From NCBI RefSeq assembly GCF_016801865.2, contig NC_068939.1:72840100-72904099 (forward strand): a DNA stretch of 64,000 bases, written 5' to 3'. The notes beneath the pieces are model-generated. The model was not told where the DNA came from and made no database searches. It worked only from the letters and a program-made list of their open reading frames with translations. Of the stretch, positions 50,031 through 62,031 are shown one piece after another (position 1 is the stretch's first letter; every line of letters begins with the position of its first letter). The position numbers were made by a program, and so were the translations under genes. This DNA is from Culex pipiens pallens. Its lineage: Eukaryota > Arthropoda > Insecta > Diptera > Culicidae.

Positions 50031-50903
50031 TCAGCAAATTAGTCGGCGTCCGGTGACACATTGCTTTCATCATGTTATAAAAAAATAAAATAATCAACAG
50101 TCGGCGCCCAGCAGCCGCCAACCATATCGCGATTACCGCACATGTCGCCACCGCCGGGAGATCTCCCAGGAACGAAAAATCAAACGAAAAAGAGTAGAAA
50201 CTAAAAGTATCATTAACATTCCCGGAATGCTCGCCCAAAGATGATATACTCGTGGCCCATGTCTACTCAAATATCATCCTTTTGCATCCTAAAAATGCAG
50301 TCGCACGACACGAATCTTCGAACGATTCCTTTTTTTGGATTATTCATAAATCCACCCGGCTCGATGCCGACTCTTTCTGCAGTTTGGTAGCCGTTTGGCA
50401 GCAAGAGTTATGCTCACTGAACTTTTTTGTTAATAAAAATGGGGTTTTTGCGATCGATTAGGGTGGTCTTTCTTCATTAAATTGATCCAGATTTTTGATT
50501 TAGGATGTTTTTAATTAAATTTAGTTATTTTTTAATTTCTAAAAATCTTTCACTTTTTTCAATGTTTTCAACTAATTTTTAATAATAACACCCTAAACAA
50601 TTCAATGACCCTAATGCATTTTTGTGAACATGAGCTAATTTGCATATATGCGCCAGCAAGTCAACCACGACCGCGGCGGTATTGGATGACGCGAGAAAGA
50701 TGAACTTGGCCGCAGGAAGAAAAATCCCGCGTCAATCCCGAGGCTCTGCGGAAACTTTTTTCGATTCTTTCTTTCCACATCCGGCGCCGCGCGGCCACCC
50801 TTTTGAGAAATCGATAGCCACTTTGTTGCGGCGGCATTCGCCCGCGTGCCACCGGGTGACGGATTTGTTTCAGAAGAGGACGCATTTAGTCAGTTCGACG
50901 CTG
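50031..50903. other. Non-repetitive island, no gene
   Basis: GC-balanced at 50030-50460 and 50640-50900, separated by AT-rich DNA. Overlapping frames on both strands at 50640-50950 are not supported as coding. Confidence 0.35.
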
Positions 50904-51353
50904 TTGTGCTATCTTGTCGCACGTAGCTTTTTGACGTTCCGAGAAAAATTGTAATGTAAACAATAACAAACACGTTTTTTTGGTTTGACCATTCTGTGCA
51001 TTGTCCCGAAGTTTTGGTAAAATTTGGTTGCCAGAGTCCCGAGTTATAATGTTTACGGTAGTCGGGCATCTACGTGTGTCAAACGCGTTTTGACCTGAAA
51101 TCCCTTTGGCCAGTTGTCGCACTTACATCAATTTTCAGGCTGTGTCAAGTTAGCACGACAAGATTGAAACTTCTTTCATTTGAAGAACGACAACAATGCA
51201 CGGAGTTTTTTTTTCGGATTTCATTGAATATCTCAGGATTGACAAAGAATTTTGGAGATCTGTGAAGGGAAAAAGGTGAGGTATTGAGAGCTGCACAAAT
51301 TGGCGTTCTTAACTCAATTTGGCCCAAAATGCACATGCGACAAGATAGCACAA
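50904..51353. mobile_element. 450-bp MITE (TTGTGCTATCTTGTCGCA termini)
   Basis: An 18-bp inverted terminal repeat, TTGTGCTATCTTGTCGCA, is exact at both ends. An internal variant of the motif (GTTAGCACGACAAG) lies near 51148. No ORF, and no clear TSD. Confidence 0.75.
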
Positions 51354-52117
51354 AAATGACATATTGAGGGAGTTTTGCGAAAAAATCATGGATTTTTGTA
51401 AATTTTTGGTTGAATGCCGGCTCAATGGTTACAAGTAGAAGAATCACTGATCGAATTCCGGTCAGTCGCCTTGAAATTGGGATTGTTATGACCTCCTTCG
51501 ATTATTTTTATTTTTGATGTGTTGGAGGCAAAAATTGGCAAAACTTTTAGCTATAGGGTGTGACCCAAAAAGCATTTTTGGATGTTAAAGTAAAACTTTC
51601 AGAAAAAATGGTCTTTTCTTATTTTTGCTTAAATCGTGTCCATTGTCGATCACCTCACAAAAAATATTTGAAAAGCTGATAAAATTCTCTACAATTCTTT
51701 TGACAATGTTGATGTCGACTGATATTACGCATGGAGAGCGTCAGTCCTATCTGAGCCGATTAGGTAACGATAAAAAAAAAGAAATAAAAATTGAAATATC
51801 GAGCCATAGTAGCAATATTTAAATGAAAAAAACGTATTTAAATGTATTTTATACTAGTTTAGTTGTTTTGAAATCGTTAGTTTTCAAAAAATGTATGATT
51901 TAACGAATAAATTGTGTCGTTCTTGAGCTGGTGTCTTGAGAAAAATTGTTTCAAATGCAAAGAGCCAATTTTTGGCTTGGTTGAAAATTAGGGTGGTTCA
52001 CGATTAGGGTGATTTTAGAAATCTAACTTTTCTGGAATATTTTCGGGATTTTTTTGTCTTCTAAAAAGTTGTCGGGCTTGCCAATCCAAGCAATTTTGTC
52101 GAAGACACCAACATTTC
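51354..52117. repeat. Repeat-like AT-rich DNA with family F remnant
   Basis: At about 51830-51910 the phrase TTTTATACTAGTTTAGTTGTTTTGAAATCG parallels family F at 32505-32540. Otherwise nothing could be delimited. Confidence 0.35.
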
Positions 52118-52275
52118 TGGAGTTTTTTTTTTTGAAAAGGTCCAATAAACAAAATTTACAGTTTTGCTTTTTGGGTGTTTTTGAAACCGCCTTGAGTCAG
52201 GGGTATTGAAGAACACCGAAAAAGCAAAAACTGAAAATTTTGTTTATTGGATCTTTAAAAAAAAAAAAACTCCAG
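52118..52275. repeat. 158-bp hairpin
   Basis: GGAGTTTTTTTTTTT, CCAATAAACAAAATTTACAG and AAGCAAAA-type arms mirror each other around a loop near 52187-52212. Confidence 0.8.
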
Positions 52276-53090
52276 ATTTCATCTCGTAATCTACGCCTCA
52301 TACGACCAAATGTAGAGAAAGCATCTGCATCAATTTATTGAACGTAGCAATTCAGGGTTAATTTTCATTCCAAAATGTTGGATGTTGGTGGCACTTTTAG
52401 AGCTCTAAAAACCAAACAGTTTTTTTTTGACAGGTCAATTAGGACTTAAGGGTCAAAAGTTACTTAAAGGTAAAAAGATGCAAATTTAAAACTTAAATAT
52501 CTCGAAAAGACGCCGGTCAAATTTAAAGCCCCAGGTTGCATTCAAAAGAGATCTTGCACTACGAACGCAGAAAAATAACAGTGGAATTTTTCTTTAAATT
52601 CGAGATATGTATCTTCATTTGAAAAAAATAAATAAAAAAAATCAAAGGCAAAGTGTATGGGACCACCTTAAAGAAATTTGCAAATCGTCCAACTACATGG
52701 CTTTTCATGTAACACCAAATGGTCATATTTTGAATTTCTATTCAAAATCATCATATAAATACATTAAAACCCAAAATATGACCAAAACTCGATATTTCGA
52801 AACTATTCTGAAGGCAGATTTAGATTCGGCAGACAACATTACGAGGAAAACATGTAGTGTGACAATATTCGAATTTCGTTAGGGCGGTCCCATACTTTGT
52901 CATTCATTTCCATTCCGATTATGTGGCAGCACAAGCATCACATTTTTTTTTAAATCTCGTTAATAAAAATCCTTAAAAAGAAGAGATTTAACTTTTTTCC
53001 TGCATAATTGAACAAATAACTTATATTATTATTTTTTCATATTTTATAATATTTAAATTAATTTACACTCCCCTTGTGTTTGCACCCTGT
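52276..53090. other. AT-rich spacer; 91-codon frame not called
   Basis: An open frame at 52607-52882 lacks recognisable domains. The codon texture matches neighbouring repeat DNA, so it is probably chance or part of a dispersed repeat. Confidence 0.3.
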
Positions 53091-54180
53091 TTTTCATTCA
53101 CAAGCTCCAAAATTCCCAGCCGAAGGACCACCGCCCGTGATCTTCGCATGTCGTCGGCGTCGCAAGAATCGTGCTGAATCGCTGTTTATCGTTGATTTCG
53201 TTGGCCACTCGCGGTATTTCATTCTCATCTCAGTTAGATCGTATTACATCTGATGTGGGGTTAACTTAAGTTTTTTTTTAAGTTTAAGGTTTAGTTAAGA
53301 AATTGGCTTAAATTATTCAAAACAAAATTTAAATAATATACTCCAAAAGAAGAAGTGAAAAAATGGAATGTCTGACAACCCTGCTATAAGTTAAGTGCAC
53401 AAAAGTGACATCTTCACCCACAATCCACATACATCACAGGTCATAGCCAGCTGTCATGACTTAGATGAAAATATTTTTGAAAGAACTATCTGATGAGTCA
53501 ATTACTTCAAAGATCTGGCAACTCTGTCATAATTTTTTTTTTGAATGTGGATGAAGAAGTGTTGATTTTTTAACTCATTTGCCACCCATTTTGCCCTGAG
53601 TCTCCTTAAAACGCAAAATTCCCATTCCTTTTCGGCACCAATCCAGCGGCGCTGTGTTCCTTCGGCATTCCGAACAAATTTATCACATTTTAATAATTAT
53701 TCACAAGTGCATTTGCAGAAATCGACGTCCCACGTTCTTGTACCTTTTCTTACCTTTGCTCGATGCTCTTCGATGGGCATTAGCAGTGCTAGTCTGTTTT
53801 AATTAGATTTAGCCCGTGCTGCCAAAGTCATGTGGCGGCAAACATCAAAGCCGGGCTGCCAAACGCCGACAATTAGCGACTGTTTTTTTTGTCGCGTTTG
53901 GTCCGCTTTTTACGGTTCAATGCATTTTTTGTCGCGCCGACCACCGACCGTCTGCAGATTTTAGATTATAAAAATGCATACCTGCGGGGTTAGGTTTACA
54001 CGGAAATAATTTATTTTTTGAAATTATTCATTTTTCTCGTGTTCAGGATGTAATTTTGAGCAACTTTACTTCTCTTGTTCTACGTTTTTCTTGTTTTTTA
54101 AGTACTTTAATTTGCATTTATCTTGTTTAGTTTATCTTTGTTTTTGATAGTATTTTGATCAAATTATCGTAGGATGACAA
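53091..54180. promoter_or_regulatory. Candidate regulatory island
   Basis: Unique-looking, with GC-balanced parts at 53100-53250 and 53590-53960. Homeodomain-type cores (TTTTAATTAGATTTAG near 53797, AATTAGCG near 53870, TAATAATTATT near 53692) and ACATCAAAG (near 53843, TCF-like) are present. No ORF. Function is inferred from texture only. Confidence 0.25.
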
Positions 54181-54182
54181 CG

Positions 54183-55390
54183 ATAATCTATCGTTATCGT
54201 TATTTCGATAGTTCTATGGAAGATTTAAAATCTTTTTAAAATCGAAAAATTCAACCATATTAAATAAAATTTTCAACGCATTTACCAAGAATATATTTTT
54301 TGAAAATGTAGTATGTTTCTAAGTAAAAATATGTACTCAAAATTGTTCAAAAAATACCGTATTTTTTCGAAAATACTAAAATTTTCATAATTGGCAATAA
54401 GGGTATTAAACGAAGCGAAATTTTGTATGATTTTTTTTTTCACTTTCTTCAAGTATTTTTGTAAACTAATAAAATTTTCACAAAATGCCGTATTTTTATC
54501 GAAAGTACTCAAATTTTTAAAATTTGCGACATTTGTATCAAACGAATTGAAATTTTGTATGGTTTTTCAATGTATTAGAGTTTTTTGTTGAAAATACTAA
54601 ATTTTTCACAAAATACTAATTTTATCACAAAATATTAAATTTTTCACAAAATGCCTATTTTTCAAAAATACCCAAATTTTTCAAAAATACACAAATTTTC
54701 AAAATATGCAATATGTGTATCAAACGAAGCAAAATTTTACACGCTTCATACATACATTCAAATTCCATACACAATTTTGCTTCGTTTGATACCAACATTG
54801 CAAAATAAAAAAAAGTATTTTAAAAAAAGGTATTTTGTGAAAATTTTAGTATTTTTCAAACAAAAAAACTCTAATTAAGTGAAAAAGCAAACAAAATTTC
54901 GCTTCGTTTGATACCTATATTGCATATTTTGAAAATTTGAGTATTTTCGGATAAATACGGTAATTTGCGAAAAATTTTGTACTTAAAAATACTCCATTTA
55001 TGTGAAAAAGCAAACCAAATTTCGTTTCGTTTGAAACCCACATTTTTCGAAAAATAAGGTAATTTGCAAAAAATTTAGTATTTTCAAATAAAAAACGCTC
55101 TAATAAAGTGAAAAAGCATGCAAAATTTCGCTTCGTTTGATACCCATGTTGCAAATAATGAAAATTTGAGTACTATCGAAAAATACGGTATTTTGTGAAC
55201 AATTTTGAGTACATATTTTACTTTCAAACTAATAAAATATATTCTTAGTGAAAGAATTAAAAAATTACATTATATGGTTGAATTAATCGATTTTAGAAAG
55301 ATTTTAAAAATCAGTCATCGTCCATTATCGGCGATAAGATTAGTAAAAAAAATATTATTAGTTATCGAAATAACGATAACGATAGATTAT
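54183..55390. mobile_element. TIR element (1.2 kb, ATAATCTATCGTTATCG termini)
   Basis: A TIR of about 28 bp, ATAATCTATCGTTATCGTTA onward through TTTCGATA, is exact at both ends. The interior is a degenerate mirror built from AAATTTCGCTTCGTTTGATACC and AAAATTTTAGTATTTT phrases repeated several times. No ORF, and no clear TSD. Confidence 0.8.
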
Positions 55391-55625
55391 TTTAATAAAA
55401 AAAAACGCGTAGAGGCATAGTCTGGGACACTACAATAATTACTGCATACTTCTTTTTACTTAGAATAAAGGAAATGTTAGTAAAAAACACAGGCAAAGTT
55501 GACCCCCAAAAAATGATATTTTAAAAACATTGGCAAAGTCACATAGAACTAGTCAAACATCCAACCTTAAAATTTTAAGAGTTCTTCTTTCCAATTCTTT
55601 TCAAAAATCAAAATTTGGTTGAAAA
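55391..55625. other. Short spacer
   Basis: Nothing recognised. Confidence 0.35.
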
Positions 55626-55991
55626 CCCGGGCAGACGGTAATAACAATATTCATGCCATATCAATAACAAATACTATTAAAATAACAAAAAATGTTATGG
55701 AATCTTCTTGAAAAATCCATTTTTGCATTAGAGTTGAATAACAGTTTTTGTTGTCATATCAAAATTTGTTATTGGTTTGATATTTGTTGAAAGAAAAAAC
55801 AACTTGGGAATTACATCTTTTGTTATGGAAGTATACCTCCAACTGTTTGGGATGATCGGATTAGTTGTTAAAATAACAAAAAATAATAACGACGAATAAC
55901 AAATCTTGTTATAAATAACATAAAATGTTATTGGCCTAGTATTTTCAAATATCAAAATTTGTTATTCCCAAGCTATTGCCGTCTGCTTGGG
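55626..55991. mobile_element. 366-bp MITE (CCCRRGCAGACGG termini)
   Basis: The left end CCCGGGCAGACGGTAATAAC mirrors the right end, whose reverse complement is CCCAAGCAGACGGCAATAGC. The interior is filled with AATAACAA / TTGTTATT motifs. No ORF. Confidence 0.75.
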
Positions 55992-57549
55992 AAATTGATT
56001 TTTGGCGATTTTTTTGAGATCGAAGCCCGTCTAGAGGCGGGGTTGGGTTGTAGAGGGTTAAGATCAAGATATTTTCCGTTTTCTCTAAATCATTCAATTA
56101 AGATCTGCACCACCCAAATTGAGCAAATCAATGGGGTTGTGGCGAGTATATCTGCGTGCTAACATCTGGTACATTCCCAAGCAAACAACACCCCTTAAGG
56201 GGTGTCTGGCCTGATAGCTTTGTTCTGCGTGTTGCCAAGATCTAGCTCTCCTGATCAACCATATGTGTTGTGCCTAATATTGTGCAAAATTTGAAACCTA
56301 CTTTCACGCATGCTTAATCTATGCACTTTCCAAGGGTCCTTGAGAAGCTCTATTCTTCGCCAAGACCAAGACATCAATTTCTCGGTTGACATCGCCCTCG
56401 GAGACAGAACATCTAAAGAGAGAGAGACCCCTAAGGGCACCGGATAATGAGTAAATTCAATTAGGGACTCCTTTGAGGTTTCGCTGTCCTCGAGGGCCTT
56501 AGTTTTGCAACATATTTTTTCTCCATCTCCCGCAACCTTTGTCAACCTCGCCGGGACGACGGCCACAAAATTTGTCATCCCATTTTTCCCAAGCGGATAA
56601 TCCGGATCACCCTTAGAGGGTCCCCGAGCGGGGGAATCTTCTTTCGATCGGAAGGTCAGCGCTGCTACTGGTTTTTCGAAAAAGGGCGCTTTGGACGGTC
56701 TTGTTTGTGTCACCAGAATGCCGACAAAAGGCGTCCCGGAGAAAGGAAACACAAGATTATCGTTACTATTTTAATGCTAATCGTGAAATCCAACACTGTC
56801 CATCGCAGTGAGAGAGGTCCACCCGAAGGGTCTTTGTTTTTCTTGCTTATGAAATTTGGTAATAATCGGTTTCGAAAAACCCCCACAGATAATGAAGCGA
56901 TGGCATTTAGTAATTAGGAAAGAAAACATGTCCTCAAACTCCACCTCAGAGAGGAAAAAAGGAGAAAGAGAGAAATTTACACTATTAATCACTTAAGCCC
57001 TCTCTCCACGGAGGACAATTCGGATTGGGTTGCTGCGGAAAATGGCTGGCAAAAGAACGCCAAAGGTACTCGATTTTCAGCCATCAGGCTGCACACGTGT
57101 TGTGCACTCGGCTAACAACAGTGATGACAAAATGAAGCTTATGGGATTTAATCAGAATTAGAAAAGGATTACACTTCAGCGGTACACGGTACAATGCAGT
57201 AATGTAGGGCAGGTTTGAAGTGGGTGCCCTTATGGGTTGAAAATTGCTGGAAAATTAAGTGATTGTACATTATTTTGTTGGAAAACATGAAATAGTGTAG
57301 TGAACTGGATACAAAGGATTCATTTTGAACTGAGCTATTCTCTAGAGTTTGCCAATTTTTTCGAGATTTTTTATTTCACTTTTTTTCTATTACTAAATTA
57401 CTCCATGGAAATGAGTACCCCTGCAAACAATATTTTCGAAAAGCTAAGATATGATATGGGAAATTTAAAGAGGCAAATTTTGCCCTTCAGTTTAGAATGG
57501 TATGAAATCGGGTGTCAGAAAAATTCTACTTATTTTTACAAACAATTTT
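55992..57549. other. Non-repetitive island, no gene called
   Basis: GC-balanced at about 56330-57130. A 165-codon minus-strand frame (56752-56255) begins at GTG rather than ATG and shows no domain, so it is not annotated as coding. Possible regulatory or unique spacer DNA. Confidence 0.35.
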
Positions 57550-58440
57550 TCCAAAAAAATTTCAGATGCAATATCAAATTGACAATCGAATATTACATTA
57601 CACATTTTTTTAAATGAAGTGTTTTGTTTTCAAGTTATCAAGTTCAAGTTAAGATTAAATTTATCAAAAAAATATCAGTTTTGTTTCAATTTAATATTAC
57701 TTCATGGAGGAAAAAACTCCCCTGCAACAAACATTTTTGAAGTTGAAAAAATTTCCATCAATTCTTTTTAAACTTTGTTGATCGGACTGCATAGTGCTGG
57801 TTGCGATGAAACAGCTTCTTATAGTTTAAAGTTTTTGTGAAAATGTGTTTTTCTCAGTGTCAATTCGCGATATCTTGGAGAATATTGTTTCGATTTTCAA
57901 TGTAAAAATGAAACTTTTGTGAAATGTTCTATTCTATTCAGACGAAATAATTTCATAATTTTGGAATAAAGAGCAACCTTTTGAAATGTATAAACCAATC
58001 TTTTGGACATTTTCAAAAGATGTGCTTGATTTTGAATTTTCGAAATTACTTTTATTTAAAAGTTCAGAGAATTTGACATTTTTTTATTCTTCGACATTGA
58101 AAATCGAACCAATAGTTTCTGCTATATCGTGAGTCGAAAATAAGTGGTCCATTAGATGACACTGAGAAAAAAAATCACAAAATTTATGTTTTTTCAGCAA
58201 CCAGCAGTCCGATCAACAATGTGAAAACAGGATTTTTTGGCAGAGGTGCTTTTTCTTCATGATGAAACTTTAAATTGTAAAAAACTGTACATTCTTTGAA
58301 AATGTTCACCTTCAAATGCCTATATCTTGAAAATGGCGAACATTATCAAAAAATGCGTAAAATTATTTTCAATTGCATTTTCTTTTTGATAATTTTTGAA
58401 ATTTTTTTTGGCAATGGCATATTTTTTTCATTAATTTAAT
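57550..58440. repeat. Foldback family E, diverged hairpin
   Basis: Left arm (about 57550-57970) and right arm (about 57985-58410) mirror each other: GATTTTCAATGTAAAAATG against CATTGAAAATCGAACC, TTGTTGATCGGACTGC against AGTCCGATCAACAATG. It is much older than the copy at 29886-30726. Confidence 0.7.
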
Positions 58441-58449
58441 ATTTTGGTA

Positions 58450-58689
58450 GGGGAAATATACCCATTTTAATCACTCTAAGCCTTTTGACCATTTCTCATC
58501 ACTTTTGCCATTTTCCGTTATTAAATCAAGATTTTCAGATGTATCAACAATGGCAAGTTGCTTGCTCACTTTTATTTGAGCTATTTATTACTTTGGAACA
58601 GTCAAAAACACTTTATGAAACCTGTAATTCATGATCAAAGTGCTGATAGGCCGATAATAGAAATAGGCTGAAAAAGGGTATAGTTCCCC
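58450..58689. mobile_element. MITE family B, copy 2 (240 bp, TA TSD)
   Basis: The ends GGGGAAATATACCC and GGGTATAGTTCCCC are flanked by TA (58448-58449 and 58690-58691). It is the same family and length as the copy at 18090-18329, in opposite orientation. Confidence 0.85.
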
Positions 58690-58839
58690 TACCAGATTTT
58701 GAACCATCTGTAGTTTTAGCGCAAAGCCTTTTTAAGTCCAACTTACAAATAAAAAAACCAGAAGTAAAAAATTTCTATATTTTGAGAGTTCAACTCTTAA
58801 TGATAAAGTTTAAATAAATAATTCGGGATTTTTTTCCCG

Positions 58840-59050
58840 TACCAATTTTTTCTACAAATTTCGAATTTTAACCTAAAACTTTGCCGAATACACCAAATCA
58901 ATAAGGAAGTATTTTCTAAAGATACAGATTTGCGAATACTCACATGCATATTTTGTATGATCAGCCTTCAAAATTGTATGGAAAAAACAATGGCTACATG
59001 GCTTTATTTAACTTAAGGAATGCATGGACAAAGTTTCATCCAAATGAAAA
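58840..59050. repeat. Foldback family E terminal module
   Basis: Contains ACTTTGCCGAATACACCAAATC and TGTATGATCAGCC...ATTGTATGG phrases that match 30985-31110 and, in reverse, 1480-1610. Confidence 0.65.
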
Positions 59051-59249
59051 AAAAGAAAATAAAATACATAGGAAAGTCAATTTGCGAAAACGTAGCAAAT
59101 AATTCAACTGTTTGAAAAAAGAAGAAAAGAAATGTTAATCTCAAAAGTTTATTTTTAAAATAAAGTTGTTAATTTGATAAAAAGGACATTTATTTCAATG
59201 TTTCTAATAAACCACAATTAAATGATAATACCCAACTAAAATAAGCTGT

Positions 59250-60715
59250 AGAGCGTTCCCGGGAATTCCCGAAATTCAAGAGGAAGTATACATTTTCTTA
59301 TTCTTTTGGACCCAATGTTTTTTAAAATGCTTTAGAAGGAAATTCAATTTAATATCAAGATTAATTTCTGATAATATTAATTTCTGAAGCAACTGGAAAT
59401 AGACCTTGCTTAATGAATATAAACTATTACAATTTAGGTAAACTTTTTAAAGAATAATTGGATATAGAATAAAGAATATTTAAACTCTTTGCCACCAAAG
59501 CAAAATTGAGATTTTTTACTGTTTTGTTTACCATGATCAAATTAGATGAAAATTGAATTGGTTTCATTCAATATTTCAAATAGAGTTTGTCAAGAAGAAT
59601 AACTTCAATTCGTTACAAAAAATAAATCAAAGTAAAAAAAATATGGAGCACTGTTGCAACAATTGGTGTTAGAAGGTTAAACACGAAAAAAAAAAATATG
59701 GAAGAGTGGTCTGCCCATAATTGAAAATTCGGCTATTATGCCAAATCAAGTATTCCGAGAAAAACGCGTTTTAGTGTTTGTCATAAAATCTCCGTCAAGG
59801 CAATTTCCCATAAGAGTGGCATATTAGCCGTTTGGTTTTTCGCATCGGCAGCCAAGTCTAAACACTATTTTAGTGAAATTCAAGTTTCAGAAGATGCGTT
59901 GGAACATCCTCTACCACCTCGGGCTAATAACTTGTTTTTGCCAAAAGTGGATATTAGCCGTTTTTTCAATGGTGGGCAGTGGTAGTGGGATGATGACAAT
60001 TTATCGTATAATTTAAATCATGTTTAAACCATTAAAAAATCATTGAAAAACTACTTTGTATTTTTTAAGAGGTGCCCGAAAATGCAAACATAGTTTAAAA
60101 ACTTGCTCCAAATATGTGAAAACATTGAGTTGTTTGAAGTAAAACAAACACGAGAAGTTAGATTTAAAGGAAAAACTAAAAAGTTTAGCTAATTTGTTCA
60201 AGAGCTGAAACTAGTATATCTTGGTTTAGAAAAGTTATTTGCTATAAAACAAACAATTTCTGAATGATTTTATTCGTTTTAACCTAATGTGACAAACCAT
60301 ACTCTCTGGTCTGGTCACCGAAGCAAGTTTTGAAGAAATTTTTGGATTGTGGAGTATGAATTCATTTTACTTACTGTCCAAACACTTTGATGAAAAAATA
60401 CTTCTCAACAAAAAATACCAGAGATCATTTTTTGATTTATTGTACGATTTGAGCTTATAAAATAAGAAAAAATATACATTTTCTTGTAGTTGTATGAATT
60501 TTTACATGCAGTCAAGCTATTAGTTGAAATTTACAATTATTTTAACCATTAAAATAAGTTCTATTCAATTTTGATGCAAAATATGATTCTGAACCAAGAT
60601 TAGAACAATTTCAATAAATTTAAAATTTCCCGGGAATTCCCGGGATTTCCCGGAAAATTGGTTGAAAATTTCCCGTTTCCCGGGAAATTTGTAACCCCGG
60701 GAAATTGGACGCTCT
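59250..60715. mobile_element. Element I (1,466 bp, perfect 10-bp TSD)
   Basis: AATAAGCTGT occurs immediately outside both ends (59240-59249 and 60716-60725). The ends AGAGCGT and ACGCTCT are inverted, and both sides carry TTCCCGGGAATTCCCG-type sequence (59256-59271; 60628-60706). The interior is AT-rich and non-coding. The TSD length fits Mutator-like better than hAT or Tc1/mariner elements, but the superfamily is not proven. Confidence 0.85.
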
Positions 60716-60984
60716 AATAAGCTGTAAACGTGAAATATTAGAACTTTAATGAAACTTGATTGATTTTACAGCACATATTTATTTAATTATTATTTTTTTC
60801 ATGAAAATTTTATATTAATGTTCCATAATGTTTGATGATCTGACTTTGAGAGTATTTTCCTTGATTTAAGCAAATTATTTCGTGTTTTTAAATTTGTATT
60901 TTTTTTTATTTGGATGAAACTTACCCATACCATACCATACGTTTTTATAATGTTCGAATTTGTTTATGTGCTTCATGGGACTCA

Positions 60985-61450
60985 AAAATACTTCTTTTTG
61001 CAATTCCGTCGTGAAACTACTTACTTTTCCTGTCATTCTTGAACGACGAAATAGCCTACTTTTCTGTACCAAAAATAACAGAATCGAAAACCAACACTTT
61101 TCAAAATAAATGCTGAAAAGTAAAACTTTTCAACATTTTTTTTGATTTAAACGATTCATTGACAAAATACATGAAAATTTGACTTAAAATTTCACTCAAT
61201 GGGTGTTTTTCGGAATTGCAAAAAATGTTGTATGGAAAAAATATTTGCAGCGGTCTAATTTTCTTTTTTTTATATTCCATGATTGAATAGCTGAGAAACG
61301 TTTCTCTCTGAAACTTGTTGGTTCGATTTTTAAAGTTTAAAAATAAAACCATTGTGAAATTTTCCGATCTCTTCTTTAAAAATAACTCTTTTTTTATTGA
61401 TTTGGTCTAAAATATGAAATGAGGAAATTTATCTATTTGCGGACCTTTTC
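60985..61450. repeat. Partial copy of element J, then family E fragment
   Basis: 60990-61225 is a direct, close copy of about 48680-48980 (CCGTCGTGAAACTA, TTCCTGTCATT, GACGAAATAGCCTACTTTTCTG). From about 61245 the sequence turns into family E phrases (TTGTTGGTTCGATTTTTAAAG, GTGAAATTTTCCGATCT). Confidence 0.7.
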
Positions 61451-62031
61451 AAAAGTTATGATTGAATATAGGGATCGATCTCGACGGTCTACCAAGCTCA
61501 CTGAAGCTATGCGGGTATGATTCGCGGTCAAAACCCGTCGACCTCTTGCTTGTTACGGCGGTAGACTCACCGGTCTTAACTCCAAGGGATTCTCGGATGA
61601 CTCAGAACATCCCAATAAGTTGTTATAACATTGCACTGTAGCCTTCCATACTCACTGAAGTAGTCTGGGTACGGTTCGGTTTCAAAATATTGAAGTTTTG
61701 ACATGTTTCTATGGTAAGCCTCTTGCACAAACGGTTCAAACGGATAGAAACAAGAGAAGTCATGTTTCAATCATGTTAAGACATATACGCGTTGAATGAA
61801 CTCAAGATGATCGAAATCCATAATAAAATTGAGATTTTTTGTACAATTTTACCCAAAATGCTTCAACATCAACCCCGGGGTTTAGAAAGTTGGTCCAGAA
61901 GACTTTTTTGTTGGTACGTTTGAGGCACTTGTGAGAAATGGATCGGTCCCGCAGCTGGTAGAATTTCCGAAGACCTGTAGTTTCGGTTTGGTTCGAAATT
62001 CCAACGAAAAATCTGTTCGATCCAATCGAAT
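61451..62031. other. 3' flank of the lectin gene, no gene called
   Basis: A 64-codon minus-strand frame at 61770-61576 is not supported by homology. The segment at 61470-61680 is fairly GC-balanced and may be an old repeat. Confidence 0.3.

Noticed and set aside
52607..52882. 91-codon ORF as a small gene
   Set aside because: No domain, signal peptide or promoter; the surrounding texture is repeat-like.
56255..56752. 165-codon minus-strand frame
   Set aside because: It starts at GTG, has no recognisable domain, and nothing suggests splicing into a larger gene. It is kept only as part of a non-repetitive island.
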